From NCBI RefSeq assembly GCF_021533215.1, contig NZ_JAJNKA010000005.1:1-64000 (forward strand): a stretch of 64,000 nucleotides of DNA, written 5' to 3'. The notes under the pieces are model-generated. The model was not told where the DNA came from. It did not search any database and saw only the letters and a program-made list of their open reading frames with translations. Made by a program: the position numbers and the translations under genes. Positions 35,155-44,891 of the stretch are shown here, one piece after another. Source of the stretch: Portibacter lacus. GTDB lineage: Bacteria; Bacteroidota; Bacteroidia; Chitinophagales; Saprospiraceae. Within the stretch, counting starts at the first letter, position 1. Each line of letters starts with the position of its first letter.

Positions 35155-36348
35155 ATGTTTCAAAAACTAATTCTCTTCTGCATCGTGATATTGCTTGCAA
35201 GTTGTAAGCCCAACATTGACATAGAAAAAACAAATTCTACATCTCAAGTAGAATCCTTTATTCAACAAGACGCTGAATGGACAAATGCTTTTCTTCGTGA
35301 CGAAAATGTATTCGGAGTTGATGGAATTTTTTCCATTCCATTAAATGGAAAAGAATTTTCTAAACCCTCAGCAAAGGATTCTATACTGTTTGTTTTCAGT
35401 GATTCTCTCATTAAACTAAAGGGAAAAATCAAGGACAATAAGTTAGGAAATGATGAATATAAAATGATTCATAATTCCTTAGGAATAGCTACAGGTGAGG
35501 ATTTGATTAATTCGCTAAAGTTCGATTACAAGTCCGAAAATGGAATGCCTAAAACGGTATTCGAACCCAATGATGAAAATAAAGAACATTACTATTGGTT
35601 AGGAGATGGATTTGTTAACACCGCTGGAGATTCCGCTTTATACATTTTTGCGTATAAGATCATTGATGTAGAAACGGAAGGGTTTTTCAGCTTTGAGCAA
35701 TTATCTGTAGACATCCTGAAAATTGACAAACATGAGCGCTATCCATTTTCTAATTATGAGATCATCAAAACAGATCTGATGTTTCCTGTAGCTGGTTATA
35801 TGGGGCAGGCAACTTTCGGAAATGCCATTTTGGTAAACACAAATGAAGCTGGGGCGCCTCATCCAGATGGATACATCTACATTTATGGGACGATAGGTTT
35901 CGAGAAGGATTTATTTGCAGCGCGTGTGCTTCCAAATGATTTCGATAAGATGAGTGCTTGGAAATATTGGGATGGAAAAAGCTGGGTGTCTGAAAAGGAA
36001 AATGTGAAGAAACTTGTCAGCAATACCTCTAATGAAATGAGTGTTTCACCATTGCAGAACGGACAATTTGTACTCGTATATCAACATGCAGGAATGGAAC
36101 CTAGTGTTGTGATGCAACTTTCTAAGTCACCAGTAGGCCCATTTTATCCTCCGAAAACAATCTATCACTGCCCTGAAGTATTGGAAGATAAAGACTTTTT
36201 CGCCTACAATGCGAAAGGGCATCCTAGCATCTCCAGTCCTGACTCTTTACTCATTAGTTACAACGTAAATTCCTTTGACTTTTTCGTGGATGTTCTGACT
36301 AAGCCAAATCTTTACCGACCAAGGTTTATAAAAATTAGCTTAGATTAG
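35155..36348 (+). CDS. DUF4185/DUF5005-like beta-propeller lipoprotein, paralogue 3
   Basis: A 397-residue lipoprotein (lipobox LASC, Cys17). It aligns along its whole length with the protein at 24284: GVDGIFSIPLNG, ILFVFSDSLI, HYYWLGDGFVNTAGDSALYI, GYIYIYGTIG, YWDGKSWVSE and the end LISYNVNSFDFFVDV ... PRFIKIS. It heads a cluster with the GH38 mannosidase (33 bases downstream), tying the family to mannose-glycan breakdown. Whether it cuts or only binds glycan is unknown. Confidence 0.77.
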   Translation: MFQKLILFCIVILLASCKPNIDIEKTNSTSQVESFIQQDAEWTNAFLRDENVFGVDGIFSIPLNGKEFSKPSAKDSILFVFSDSLIKLKGKIKDNKLGNDEYKMIHNSLGIATGEDLINSLKFDYKSENGMPKTVFEPNDENKEHYYWLGDGFVNTAGDSALYIFAYKIIDVETEGFFSFEQLSVDILKIDKHERYPFSNYEIIKTDLMFPVAGYMGQATFGNAILVNTNEAGAPHPDGYIYIYGTIGFEKDLFAARVLPNDFDKMSAWKYWDGKSWVSEKENVKKLVSNTSNEMSVSPLQNGQFVLVYQHAGMEPSVVMQLSKSPVGPFYPPKTIYHCPEVLEDKDFFAYNAKGHPSISSPDSLLISYNVNSFDFFVDVLTKPNLYRPRFIKISLD

Positions 36349-36381
36349 CAAGGATTTTGAAATCGTTTAAACCCTTCCATT

Positions 36382-39300
36382 ATGTATAAAACGAAAATTT
36401 ATACTGCTTCTGCCGTGCTTCTTTTTCTTCTTTTATCGCTGCCGGTTTCCAGTCAACAAACCATAGAAATAGAAAATGAGTGGCCAGTTCGATCTGAAAC
36501 TTATTATCAAGGATTCCTAACGCCAAATGAAGGTGAACGGCTCGATTTTCTGCAAAATCTTCAGGATGAAAGTGTGGCTTTATTGGTTAGGGCTAATGAT
36601 GGCAAAAAATACCTTTCCTTTTCTGGAGAACCCGTCGTTGAAACGGAGGAAGAATACCTAACCTTTGTTTGGGAAATGGCATTAGCTGCAAGGTCAGGCG
36701 ATGCGAAGAAAACTCCATTCTTTGATTTGTATGTGAATAGTGAAAAGAAATATTCCTTTCCTGTTTTTACAGATCCAGAGCCAAGTGACTGGATCATCAA
36801 ATTAGACGATGGATCAGAACTTGCATTTGTCAGGTCGTTTAAAGACGATAAAAAAGGAGATCTTTTTGGGTTTATGTTTTTGACAATTAAATCCGGTGAT
36901 TATCCAGTAGGAGAAAGGTTAAGTATTAAAATACAGGGAAGCAAGTCTGCAAGCCAAGATTGGTATATGGCTTTCCAAAATGTTGTCAAAAAAGAACTTA
37001 CCGCTGAAATTCTGCCGGCCATTAAAAATACAAAGAATGGTCTCAAGCAACCGCTAGAAATAAAGTACAACCATCTTGGCAAGAAAACGAATTGCCTAAT
37101 TTCCATCGATGGTAAAGATGAAAAATCCTATCCCATCAAGGCAGGTGGAAATGAATTTACTTTAGAATTAGAGCCAGTAGAGGAAGCACGAAACATCAAA
37201 TTATCGTTCGCCGTTGATGGAGAGACTTCCGATTTCCATTTGAGACAAAAGCCCGTTCGTAATTTCGAGGTTTACTTTTTACCACATTCACATATTGACA
37301 TTGGATTTACGCATCTTCAGCATGAAGTCGAAGAAATGCAATGGAGGAATTTCGAAGAAGGAATTGCACTCGCTGAGAAAACTAAAGATTACCCGGAAGC
37401 ATCACGGTATAAATGGAATTCTGAAATTATGTGGGCCGTTGATTCCTATTTAAAAACAGCAACGCCCGAGAAAAAAGAAAAATTTATAGAAGCTGTAAAG
37501 AAAGGCTGGATCGGTCTAGATGCCCTTTACGGAAGTGAATTGACAGGATTGCAAAGAGATGAAGAATTGCTTCATATTGCAGATGCTGCCAATAGCCTAG
37601 AAAGTAACTATGGAATCAAACTAACTTCTGGAATGATCACAGATGTACCTGGATACAGTTGGGGAATTCATACCGCGCTTTTCGAAAATGATATCAAGTA
37701 TTTTTCCATAGGCCCGAATCACATGCCCCATCTTGCAAATGGTGGGTATCAAGTTGGGAATACGATCAATGAATGGGGAGACATACCTTTTTACTGGGTT
37801 TCCCCTTCTGGAGAGGACAAAATCCTATTTTGGATGTCCACACACGGGTACTCTTGGTTTCATGATTGGTTGCTAGGAACCCTTGATAAATCAGGAGGAA
37901 CTCCTATTCTCAAGTTTCTTAACGAACTAGAAGATGAAGGTTATCCTTACGATATTGTTCAGTTAAGATATACCATGGGAGACAATGCTGGACCAGATCA
38001 AGGCATGCCAGATTTTATCAAAAATTGGAACGAAACGTATGCGTATCCTAAATTTAGAATAGCGACTACCTCAGAAATGTTTAAGGATTTCGAAGCCAAA
38101 TATGGAGATAAACTGCCAACCTACAGTGGCGATTTGACACCATACTGGGAAGATGGAGCGGCTTCCTCAGCAACAGAAACAGGATTAAATCGAAATACCG
38201 CTGACAAATTGATTCAAGCAGAAGCATTGTGGGCAATGAGTGAAGAAGCATCTGAATTTCCAGTTGAAGTTTCAGATGAAGCATGGCGAAATGTGCTGCT
38301 TTTTTCAGAGCATACTTGGGGTGCGATTTCTAGCAAGTCTGATCCAGATAGTGATTTCACAAAAGATCAATGGAAGGTCAAACAAAGTTTCGCGCTGACT
38401 GCAGATAGCCTAGCTGTTCAATTGCTAACCAGCCAAGTAGAAGAAGGTAATATTTCGGATTTTTACGTTACGAATACCTCTTCTTGGAAAAGATCTGGCT
38501 TAATTACCCTTCCTAATTGGGATGAAAATTATGTATTGACACATAATGGTATTAGGGTTATGAGTCAATTTTTAACGGATGGGTCGCTAGTGTTTATTGC
38601 TCGTGGAGTTCCTGCCTATGAAACGAGGCTTTACGAGGTTTCCTATAGTCCTCCGTCCAATGAAAGAATGACCAAATATTTTGTCAGAAAAGATATAGAT
38701 ATAAAATTTGATAAAAATGGCAACTTAAGCACTCTGAGGCTGAGAAATAGAAATCATAACTTTATTGATTCAACAAGCCAATTTGGGTTTAATGAATATT
38801 GGTATACCGGATTAAATGCCGAAAATCCTCAAAGATCATCAAATGTCACAATAGATACGCTACATAAAGGGCCGATCTTTGATGAGTACATGATCACAAG
38901 TACAGCACCTGGCGCAGAATCGCTTTCTCGGCGAATTCGAGTCGTTCATATGCTAGGACAAATAGACATAGAGAACACGGTGGACAAGAAGAAAATAGTA
39001 GAGAATGAAAATGTACGTTACGCTTTTCCATTTTCAGTGCCCAATGCTAAAACTAAAATTGATCAAGCATTTTTTATCCTTGAACCAGATGAAAATCAGC
39101 TGGCTGGAGCCAATAAAAACTTCTACTGTCCTCAACGATTTGTAGATTTTTCCAATGATGAATATGGTGTGATTTTGGCCAATTTAGATGTTCCACTTGT
39201 GGAGTTCGGAGGAATGATCGGTCAAGAATGGATGCAAGACATGAACAAACGAAAGTGGAGAACGGAGCATGAAATGTCCACTTTACTGTTTTCCTGGGTG

Positions 39301-39717
39301 ATGAATAATACTTGGTTTGTCAATTATAAAGGTCATCAAGAAGGGCCGATCACCAGCCGATACAGCATAAAACCTTATCAAAAGTGGTCCGATGCAGATC
39401 GCAAGAAATTTGGAATGGAACAGAGCCAGCCGTTAATCGTTTCCTATGCGGATTTAGGTCAATTTTCGAATAAGCCGTTAGTGAATATATCTGGATCTAA
39501 TGATGTAATTGTTACTTCGTTTAAGCCTTCTAGAGACCAAAAAGGCTGGGTCATCAAATTGCTAAATGCCACTGATAAAAAATCGATAATTAATCTAGGA
39601 ATAGATGAAAAATATGCTGTTTATAAATCAAACAACAAAGAAGCAAATGGAGAAAAGGTAAGTGGTGACCTTTCATTAAAGCCTTGGGAATTTCTAATCA
39701 TAAAAGTTCAAAACTGA
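36382..39717 (+). CDS. GH38 alpha-mannosidase, secreted
   Basis: A 1111-residue exported glycosidase (signal peptide 1-24, SSQ end). An N-terminal ~290-residue beta-rich region precedes the GH38 catalytic domain, which opens with YFLPHSHIDIGFTHL (His302, His304 and Asp306; one His and Asp are expected zinc ligands). Asp421 in MITDVPGYSWGIH is the likely nucleophile; HTWG near residue 648 is another zinc-site candidate. C-terminal beta-sandwich domains follow. GH38 enzymes release mannose from alpha-mannosides in N-glycans and mannans. It is co-transcribed with 35155 and overlaps the next gene by one base. Confidence 0.9.
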   Translation: MYKTKIYTASAVLLFLLLSLPVSSQQTIEIENEWPVRSETYYQGFLTPNEGERLDFLQNLQDESVALLVRANDGKKYLSFSGEPVVETEEEYLTFVWEMALAARSGDAKKTPFFDLYVNSEKKYSFPVFTDPEPSDWIIKLDDGSELAFVRSFKDDKKGDLFGFMFLTIKSGDYPVGERLSIKIQGSKSASQDWYMAFQNVVKKELTAEILPAIKNTKNGLKQPLEIKYNHLGKKTNCLISIDGKDEKSYPIKAGGNEFTLELEPVEEARNIKLSFAVDGETSDFHLRQKPVRNFEVYFLPHSHIDIGFTHLQHEVEEMQWRNFEEGIALAEKTKDYPEASRYKWNSEIMWAVDSYLKTATPEKKEKFIEAVKKGWIGLDALYGSELTGLQRDEELLHIADAANSLESNYGIKLTSGMITDVPGYSWGIHTALFENDIKYFSIGPNHMPHLANGGYQVGNTINEWGDIPFYWVSPSGEDKILFWMSTHGYSWFHDWLLGTLDKSGGTPILKFLNELEDEGYPYDIVQLRYTMGDNAGPDQGMPDFIKNWNETYAYPKFRIATTSEMFKDFEAKYGDKLPTYSGDLTPYWEDGAASSATETGLNRNTADKLIQAEALWAMSEEASEFPVEVSDEAWRNVLLFSEHTWGAISSKSDPDSDFTKDQWKVKQSFALTADSLAVQLLTSQVEEGNISDFYVTNTSSWKRSGLITLPNWDENYVLTHNGIRVMSQFLTDGSLVFIARGVPAYETRLYEVSYSPPSNERMTKYFVRKDIDIKFDKNGNLSTLRLRNRNHNFIDSTSQFGFNEYWYTGLNAENPQRSSNVTIDTLHKGPIFDEYMITSTAPGAESLSRRIRVVHMLGQIDIENTVDKKKIVENENVRYAFPFSVPNAKTKIDQAFFILEPDENQLAGANKNFYCPQRFVDFSNDEYGVILANLDVPLVEFGGMIGQEWMQDMNKRKWRTEHEMSTLLFSWVMNNTWFVNYKGHQEGPITSRYSIKPYQKWSDADRKKFGMEQSQPLIVSYADLGQFSNKPLVNISGSNDVIVTSFKPSRDQKGWVIKLLNATDKKSIINLGIDEKYAVYKSNNKEANGEKVSGDLSLKPWEFLIIKVQN

Positions 39718-40655
39718 TGAACGGAGCGATTTCGACTAGACGAATAGGCAGACTTGTAAGTTGTATGCTAATATTTTGGTGGAGCACCACAGCTATGAAT
39801 GCGCATCCATTTACCTATTCCATCTGCAAATTGTACATCGGAGATCAATATATTTCTGGCAACCTAGAAGTATCGGCTGAAAATCTAATTTTCTTCAACT
39901 ATCTACATCTTGATTCAAACATTCGTTACACCGCAGATGAAATATTAGAAGCTTCCGAAGTATACAGGTCGTCTTTATCGGAATCTATCTTAATCCATTC
40001 AGAAGGAAGTGTCTTAAAAATTGAAGATTTTAGATTGGGTGAATTGTCCCTATCGGATCATATTTCTATTTCAGAACTTAAGGAAACCTTCATCCATTAT
40101 AGTTTCAAGATTAAATTAGAACAAGCAATTGATCACCTAGATGTTACGCATAGCATTGGTGCAGAATATCCATTAATCTCTTCCCTTTTGATCTTAGAAG
40201 TAGAGGGCAAGGAAGTAAAGAAAAGCTTTGATAATCTTGCGACTAATAAACTACATACGGTTTCATTTAACAAGAAAAGTAATCGAAATGCAACTCGGCT
40301 CCTTTTGGAAAAGGGAGATGTTTCGGCGTTAATAAAGATTCACACAACAGATGATATTTTAAAGGAAGCGTTAGGTGGGTTCGGTGTTTTAAAGGAAAAT
40401 CCTGGACTTCTGAATGAACTTCTGATCATTAAATCGAATGAACTTGTGATCCCTTTTTCTAATGTTCAATTTAATAGAACTGCTGATAACGGTATCGAGA
40501 TCACTGCTGAAGTCCCGATTGATAGCAATGTTGAACTAATCGCTGAATGGAAAGAATTCAATACAGTTTTGAAGAGTGTTCCGACAATAATTCTCACTGA
40601 TAAAAGCAAAAGTGAATTTACATTATCGAGGTATAGCAGGATATTAAGATGGTAA
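39717..40655 (+). CDS. Hypothetical secreted protein coupled to the GH38 mannosidase
   Basis: I do not recognise this 312-residue protein. The start at 39717 overlaps the mannosidase stop (TGATG), so translation is coupled; a start 11 codons earlier would overlap more and lacks support. Residues 1-29 look like a signal peptide ending MNAHP. The mature part is mainly beta-rich, beginning HPFTYSICKLYIGDQYISG, a little like the periplasmic regions of DUF6702 or HupE-type proteins, but without the membrane helices of the latter. No catalytic motif is visible. Confidence 0.65.
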   Translation: MNGAISTRRIGRLVSCMLIFWWSTTAMNAHPFTYSICKLYIGDQYISGNLEVSAENLIFFNYLHLDSNIRYTADEILEASEVYRSSLSESILIHSEGSVLKIEDFRLGELSLSDHISISELKETFIHYSFKIKLEQAIDHLDVTHSIGAEYPLISSLLILEVEGKEVKKSFDNLATNKLHTVSFNKKSNRNATRLLLEKGDVSALIKIHTTDDILKEALGGFGVLKENPGLLNELLIIKSNELVIPFSNVQFNRTADNGIEITAEVPIDSNVELIAEWKEFNTVLKSVPTIILTDKSKSEFTLSRYSRILRW

Positions 40656-40717
40656 ATTTCCCACATTTAGATTAGACCTTATAATCTTACAACTGGATGT
40701 TGGTTGTCATACTAAAA

Positions 40718-40744
40718 TTTGACAAATGATTAATCATTGTCAAA
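40718..40744. promoter_or_regulatory. 27-base palindrome with TTTGACA / TGTCAAA ends
   Basis: Arms TTTGACA and TGTCAAA plus ATGAT/ATCAT pair across the whole element, with a single extra A in the left arm. A further TTTGAC half-site is at 40761. It lacks a T-run, so it is not a typical terminator. The 40656-40969 spacer holds this, the operator-like repeat at 40968 and otherwise plain AT-rich sequence. A regulator binding site for the GntR-SusC operon is likely. Confidence 0.5.
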
Positions 40745-40967
40745 CTATATACTGACAATATTTGACCCAATAAATTCTGATAAGAGACGAGATCAAGGAT
40801 TATTCCCTGCATTGTTTTCTTTGCTTCATCGAATAATACTGACCTATTCCACAAAATTAAATTAACTCCTCACGCCCTATCCACTTATTTAATTCTAACA
40901 TATCTGACATTTGAATGGATAAATATTAGAAAATCTAAAATTATTTGAAAAAATTCTTACCTTGCTG

Positions 40968-40983
40968 GTATGTATGGACATAC
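40968..40983. promoter_or_regulatory. Operator-like inverted repeat GTATGT-ATGG-ACATAC
   Basis: Perfect six-base arms with a four-base spacer, just before the GntR regulator's likely start codon at 40988. Its GT...AC ends are in keeping with GntR/HutC operators (nGTnTAnACn type), so autoregulation is plausible. It spans the alternative ATG at 40970, which argues for the later start. Confidence 0.5.
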
Positions 40984-40987
40984 GGAC

Positions 40988-41719
40988 ATGGATTTAAAAA
41001 TTGAACACGATAGTAAAATACCGCTCTACTATCAAGTGGAAACATTGCTTAGAAAGCTCATTACACTTCCAAAGTATCAGAATGGAGAACTGCTACCGAA
41101 CGAAGTGGACCTTTCTAAAAGACTCGGCATTTCTAGAAGTACAACAAGACAAGCTATTAAAAATCTTGTGAACGAAAACCTACTTGAACGTAAGAAGGGA
41201 GTCGGAACAAGAGTTTCAAAACAGCCAACCATTTCACACCTTAGCAACTGGTTAAGTTTTACGAAAGAAATGAATGCCAAGGGGATAGACGTCATCAACT
41301 ACGAATTAGAAGTTGGTGACGTTATATCAAATGAAGAAGTCGCTAATGCGCTCAAGATTACACAAGGAAGACACGTATTAAAACTAAGAAGACTGAGGGG
41401 CACGTCCCAAAAACCTGCAGTCCTTACCACTTCTTGGTTTCATCCTAGAATTGATCTTTCAGAAGATGACGATTTCAACTTGCCTCTTTACGAGCTCTTG
41501 GACAAAAAGTACAATACCTTAGTCCACTTCTCTCAAGAAAAAATAAAGGCCGAAAAAGCCAATGCTGTTCTTGCAGACAAACTCAATATTGAAATTGGAG
41601 ATCCTGTTTTGTCTAGATCTAGAATTGTTTCAGACCAAGGAAAACGGGTCGTCGAATACAACAAGACATACTACCGAGCTGATAGTTTTACTTACTTCAT
41701 AGAATTAAAGAGAGAATGA
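40988..41719 (+). CDS. GntR/HutC-family transcriptional regulator with UTRA domain
   Basis: A 243-residue regulator: winged-helix DNA-binding domain (residues about 1-75, with IPLYYQVE and LSKRLGISRSTTRQAIKNL) and a C-terminal UTRA ligand-binding domain (about 95-240) that usually senses a sugar phosphate or similar metabolite. An ATG six codons upstream (40970) is possible. The stop overlaps the SusC start by four bases, so it is the first gene of the SusC/D operon. Most Bacteroidota glycan loci use hybrid two-component, SusR or ECF/anti-sigma control, so a GntR lead regulator is less common. Confidence 0.9.
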   Translation: MDLKIEHDSKIPLYYQVETLLRKLITLPKYQNGELLPNEVDLSKRLGISRSTTRQAIKNLVNENLLERKKGVGTRVSKQPTISHLSNWLSFTKEMNAKGIDVINYELEVGDVISNEEVANALKITQGRHVLKLRRLRGTSQKPAVLTTSWFHPRIDLSEDDDFNLPLYELLDKKYNTLVHFSQEKIKAEKANAVLADKLNIEIGDPVLSRSRIVSDQGKRVVEYNKTYYRADSFTYFIELKRE

Positions 41720-44700
41720 TGTTGTATAAAAACTTTAGTTTTCTAACTCACAATTTGTATCTGAATGCTTCCTTCAGATCATTATTTTTATTTCTAGTGC
41801 TTGCTTTTTCAGCAACAATCGTCACTGGACAAGATGTCTTAAATATAGAAGGGAAAGTGACTTCCGCTAATACGGGTGAAGAACTTATAGGTGTTAATGT
41901 ATTTTCAAATACGACTTCTGGAACCATAACGGACTTTAACGGAAATTTTGAAATCAGCCTAAAAGCAGGTGACACCCTAAAATTTAGCTACATCGGTTAC
42001 ACAAACTATAACGTTCCTGTCCTAAATAGCGACTTTCTGAACATCCAACTGAGCGAGCAGAGTAGTGTCCTTGATGAAGTTGTTGTGGTTGCTTACGGTA
42101 CTGTCAAGAAAAGTGACCTTACAGGTTCTGTTTCTAGCATCTCCGCAGATGACATTCAGAAAGCTCATGCAACGTCAGTCGACCAAGCCTTACAGGGCAG
42201 AGCCGCAGGAGTTCAAGTAACTCAAGTCAGTGGTAGACCAGGTGGAGAAACTTCGATAAGAATTAGAGGAACCAGTTCTATCAACGCTGGAAATGAGCCT
42301 TTATATGTTATAGACGGAATGCTAATGAATTCTGATAATGGTCAAGTGAATGTGGGCGCAGCAGCAGGTTCTTCTCTGAACGGTCTTTCAGCAATTAATC
42401 CTGCAGACATCGAATCCATAGAAATATTAAAAGATGCTTCGGCAACTGCTTTGTATGGTTCTAGAGGTGCCAATGGTGTCGTTCTTATTACAACTAAAAA
42501 AGGTGGTGAAGGAAGAAACAACATCAGTTTCGACAGTTATTTTGGCGTTCAGAAAATCTCTAAAAAATTAGACCTTCTTAACGGGGAAGAATTCGCCAAT
42601 TATATAAATGAATACAATAGAGAGGAAGGGTTTCCTGTAGATGTTCGATACATCATTCCAGAAGAAATAGGAGAAGGAACAGACTGGCAAGAAGCAATTC
42701 TTCGATCTGCAGCCATCCAAAGTTATCAATTAGGCCTTACAAGTGGTAGCAAAACAACCAGTTATGCTATTTCTGGAGGATACTTTAATCAAGAAGGAAT
42801 TATCATAAATTCCAATTTCGAAAGATATAATTTCAGGGTTAACCTTGAAAATAATTTCACCCAGAGACTGAAAGTTGGAGCTAATGTTGGATTAAGTCAC
42901 ATCACTTCGAATGGTGTGCTAACAGGGTCTCAAGGAACCGGAACGCTCTTACCCGGTGCGACCGTTTCCGCAGTCCTTTTTCAACCTAATTTAGCAGTGC
43001 TGAATAAAAACGGCCCTGGTGGTTATACCTTCCAAGATGATCGTGGAAGAAACATCGGAAACCCGGTTGCCGATGCACTTGAAACGGATAATATCAGTCT
43101 GAATTCAAGGGTTATCGGTTCCATGTTTGCGAATTACAAAATCCTAGATAACCTATCCCTTAAGGCGAGTCTAGGAGTAGATGGCTTTTCTGTAAAAGAA
43201 AACCGATACGTTCCTAATTTCTTAAAAAGAACAGAACCTAACAATGGAGAGGCGGTCGTCGGAACAGTAGACGGTGTCAGTTGGCTTACTGAACTAACAT
43301 TGAACTACAATAAAAACATCGGCAAGAGACATAACATAGATGCACTGGCTGGATATTCCATTCAAGGATTTAATTCCGAACGATTGTTTGCCTTTGCTTT
43401 AGATTTTCAAGACAACAGAACTGGATATCATAGTCTAAGCTCTGCATTGAATCCACAGCCACCGGCAACAGGAGAATCTGAATGGGGAATTCTATCTTAC
43501 TTTGGAAGAGCGAATTACATCCTTGATGATAAATACCTACTAACATTAACAGGACGATTAGATGGTTCTTCAAAATTTGGTAAAGAAAGTAAATATGGAT
43601 TTTTTCCATCCTTATCGGTAGCCTATAAATTACACAAAGAACCCTTTATTCAGAATCTAGGTCTCTTCTCAACATTGAAAGTCAGAATGAGTTATGGAAC
43701 AATTGGGAACCAAGAAATTGCTTCTTATACTTCATTAGCGACGGTAGGCCCAGCAGGGCAAGGAACCTTCACTAATAGTGAATCATATCTTGGTTTTCAA
43801 CCCTTGAGATTTCCGAATCCAGGATTGAGATGGGAAAGAACGAACCAAGCAGATATCGGAATCGACATGGAATTTATGGAAGGTAGAATCGGAATAGTTC
43901 TAGATGGTTACATGAAAAACACGAACGATCTACTATTAAACACACCCATTCCAACGACATCGGGATTCTCCAGTTATCTATCTAACATCGGAAAATTAAG
44001 AAATACAGGAGTTGAGCTTGGTATAAACTCGCACAATACAACAGGTGCTTTTATTTGGGACACCAATGCTAATATTTCCGTGAATAGAAATGAAATTCTA
44101 GCTTTAGTTGATGATAATGATATCCCAGTACCTGGCGTACTTCAGGTACCTACAGGATGGAGTTTCCTAAGAGTCGGACAACCACTCGGAACGTTTTTTG
44201 GTCTAAAATCTGATGGATTATTTCAAAGTGATGAAGAGGCACAACAAGCCGCAGTCTTAGCGGGTCAGAACGCGGAAGCTGGAGATCGAAAGTATGTGGA
44301 TTGGAATGGTAGAGATGCAGAAGGAAACTTAACGAACACTCCTGATGGAAAGATATCTGAAGCTGATCGCCAAGTCTTAGGCAAGGCTGCTCCTAACTTC
44401 ATCTGGAGCATGACGAACACCTTTGAGTATAAAAATTTCGACCTTTCGATTTTTGTCAATGGTTCTCACGGAAATAAAATGGTGAACGCTTATTTATTTG
44501 AAATCGGAACACTGCAAGGTGAAACGAATGTATTGACTTCCTACTGGGAAAATAGATGGACTCCAGAAAACCCGAACAACTTTTATCCTAAAGTGGCTCC
44601 TAGTGAACGAAATGTATTTAGTGACGCACAAATAGAAGATGCTTCATTTATAAGAATTAAAAATGTTGGTCTAGGTTATACCATCCCGGAGTCAATCGGA

Positions 44701-44886
44701 AGCAAAATAAACCTACAACGATGTAGAGTATATGCTAATGTTTCGAATCTGTGGACTTTCACTAAATATTCAGGCTATGATCCAGAAGTATTTGCATTCG
44801 GACAAAGTAGTCTACTGCAAGGAATAGATTATGGAGGATATCCATTATCACGAACTTTTCAAGGCGGAATACAAGTAACATTTTGA
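41716..44886 (+). CDS. SusC-like TonB-dependent outer-membrane receptor
   Basis: A 1056-residue glycan importer. After the signal peptide (ending VTGQ, about residue 39) comes a carboxypeptidase-regulatory-like domain (IEGKVTSANTGEELIGVNVF), the LDEVVVVAYGTVKKSDLTGS junction, a plug domain (IRIRGTSSINAGNEPLYVIDG, ILKDASATALYGSRGANGVVLI) and a 22-strand barrel ending in FQGGIQVTF. It pairs with the SusD-like lipoprotein encoded five bases later to take up oligosaccharides, here presumably mannose-containing, using TonB energy. Confidence 0.95.
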   Translation: MMLYKNFSFLTHNLYLNASFRSLFLFLVLAFSATIVTGQDVLNIEGKVTSANTGEELIGVNVFSNTTSGTITDFNGNFEISLKAGDTLKFSYIGYTNYNVPVLNSDFLNIQLSEQSSVLDEVVVVAYGTVKKSDLTGSVSSISADDIQKAHATSVDQALQGRAAGVQVTQVSGRPGGETSIRIRGTSSINAGNEPLYVIDGMLMNSDNGQVNVGAAAGSSLNGLSAINPADIESIEILKDASATALYGSRGANGVVLITTKKGGEGRNNISFDSYFGVQKISKKLDLLNGEEFANYINEYNREEGFPVDVRYIIPEEIGEGTDWQEAILRSAAIQSYQLGLTSGSKTTSYAISGGYFNQEGIIINSNFERYNFRVNLENNFTQRLKVGANVGLSHITSNGVLTGSQGTGTLLPGATVSAVLFQPNLAVLNKNGPGGYTFQDDRGRNIGNPVADALETDNISLNSRVIGSMFANYKILDNLSLKASLGVDGFSVKENRYVPNFLKRTEPNNGEAVVGTVDGVSWLTELTLNYNKNIGKRHNIDALAGYSIQGFNSERLFAFALDFQDNRTGYHSLSSALNPQPPATGESEWGILSYFGRANYILDDKYLLTLTGRLDGSSKFGKESKYGFFPSLSVAYKLHKEPFIQNLGLFSTLKVRMSYGTIGNQEIASYTSLATVGPAGQGTFTNSESYLGFQPLRFPNPGLRWERTNQADIGIDMEFMEGRIGIVLDGYMKNTNDLLLNTPIPTTSGFSSYLSNIGKLRNTGVELGINSHNTTGAFIWDTNANISVNRNEILALVDDNDIPVPGVLQVPTGWSFLRVGQPLGTFFGLKSDGLFQSDEEAQQAAVLAGQNAEAGDRKYVDWNGRDAEGNLTNTPDGKISEADRQVLGKAAPNFIWSMTNTFEYKNFDLSIFVNGSHGNKMVNAYLFEIGTLQGETNVLTSYWENRWTPENPNNFYPKVAPSERNVFSDAQIEDASFIRIKNVGLGYTIPESIGSKINLQRCRVYANVSNLWTFTKYSGYDPEVFAFGQSSLLQGIDYGGYPLSRTFQGGIQVTF

Positions 44887-44891
44887 ACATC

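Noticed and set aside
40944-40964. Promoter with TTTG and TACCTTG ahead of the GntR gene
   Set aside because: The boxes are only about 10 bases apart instead of about 19, so they cannot form a normal Bacteroidota promoter together.
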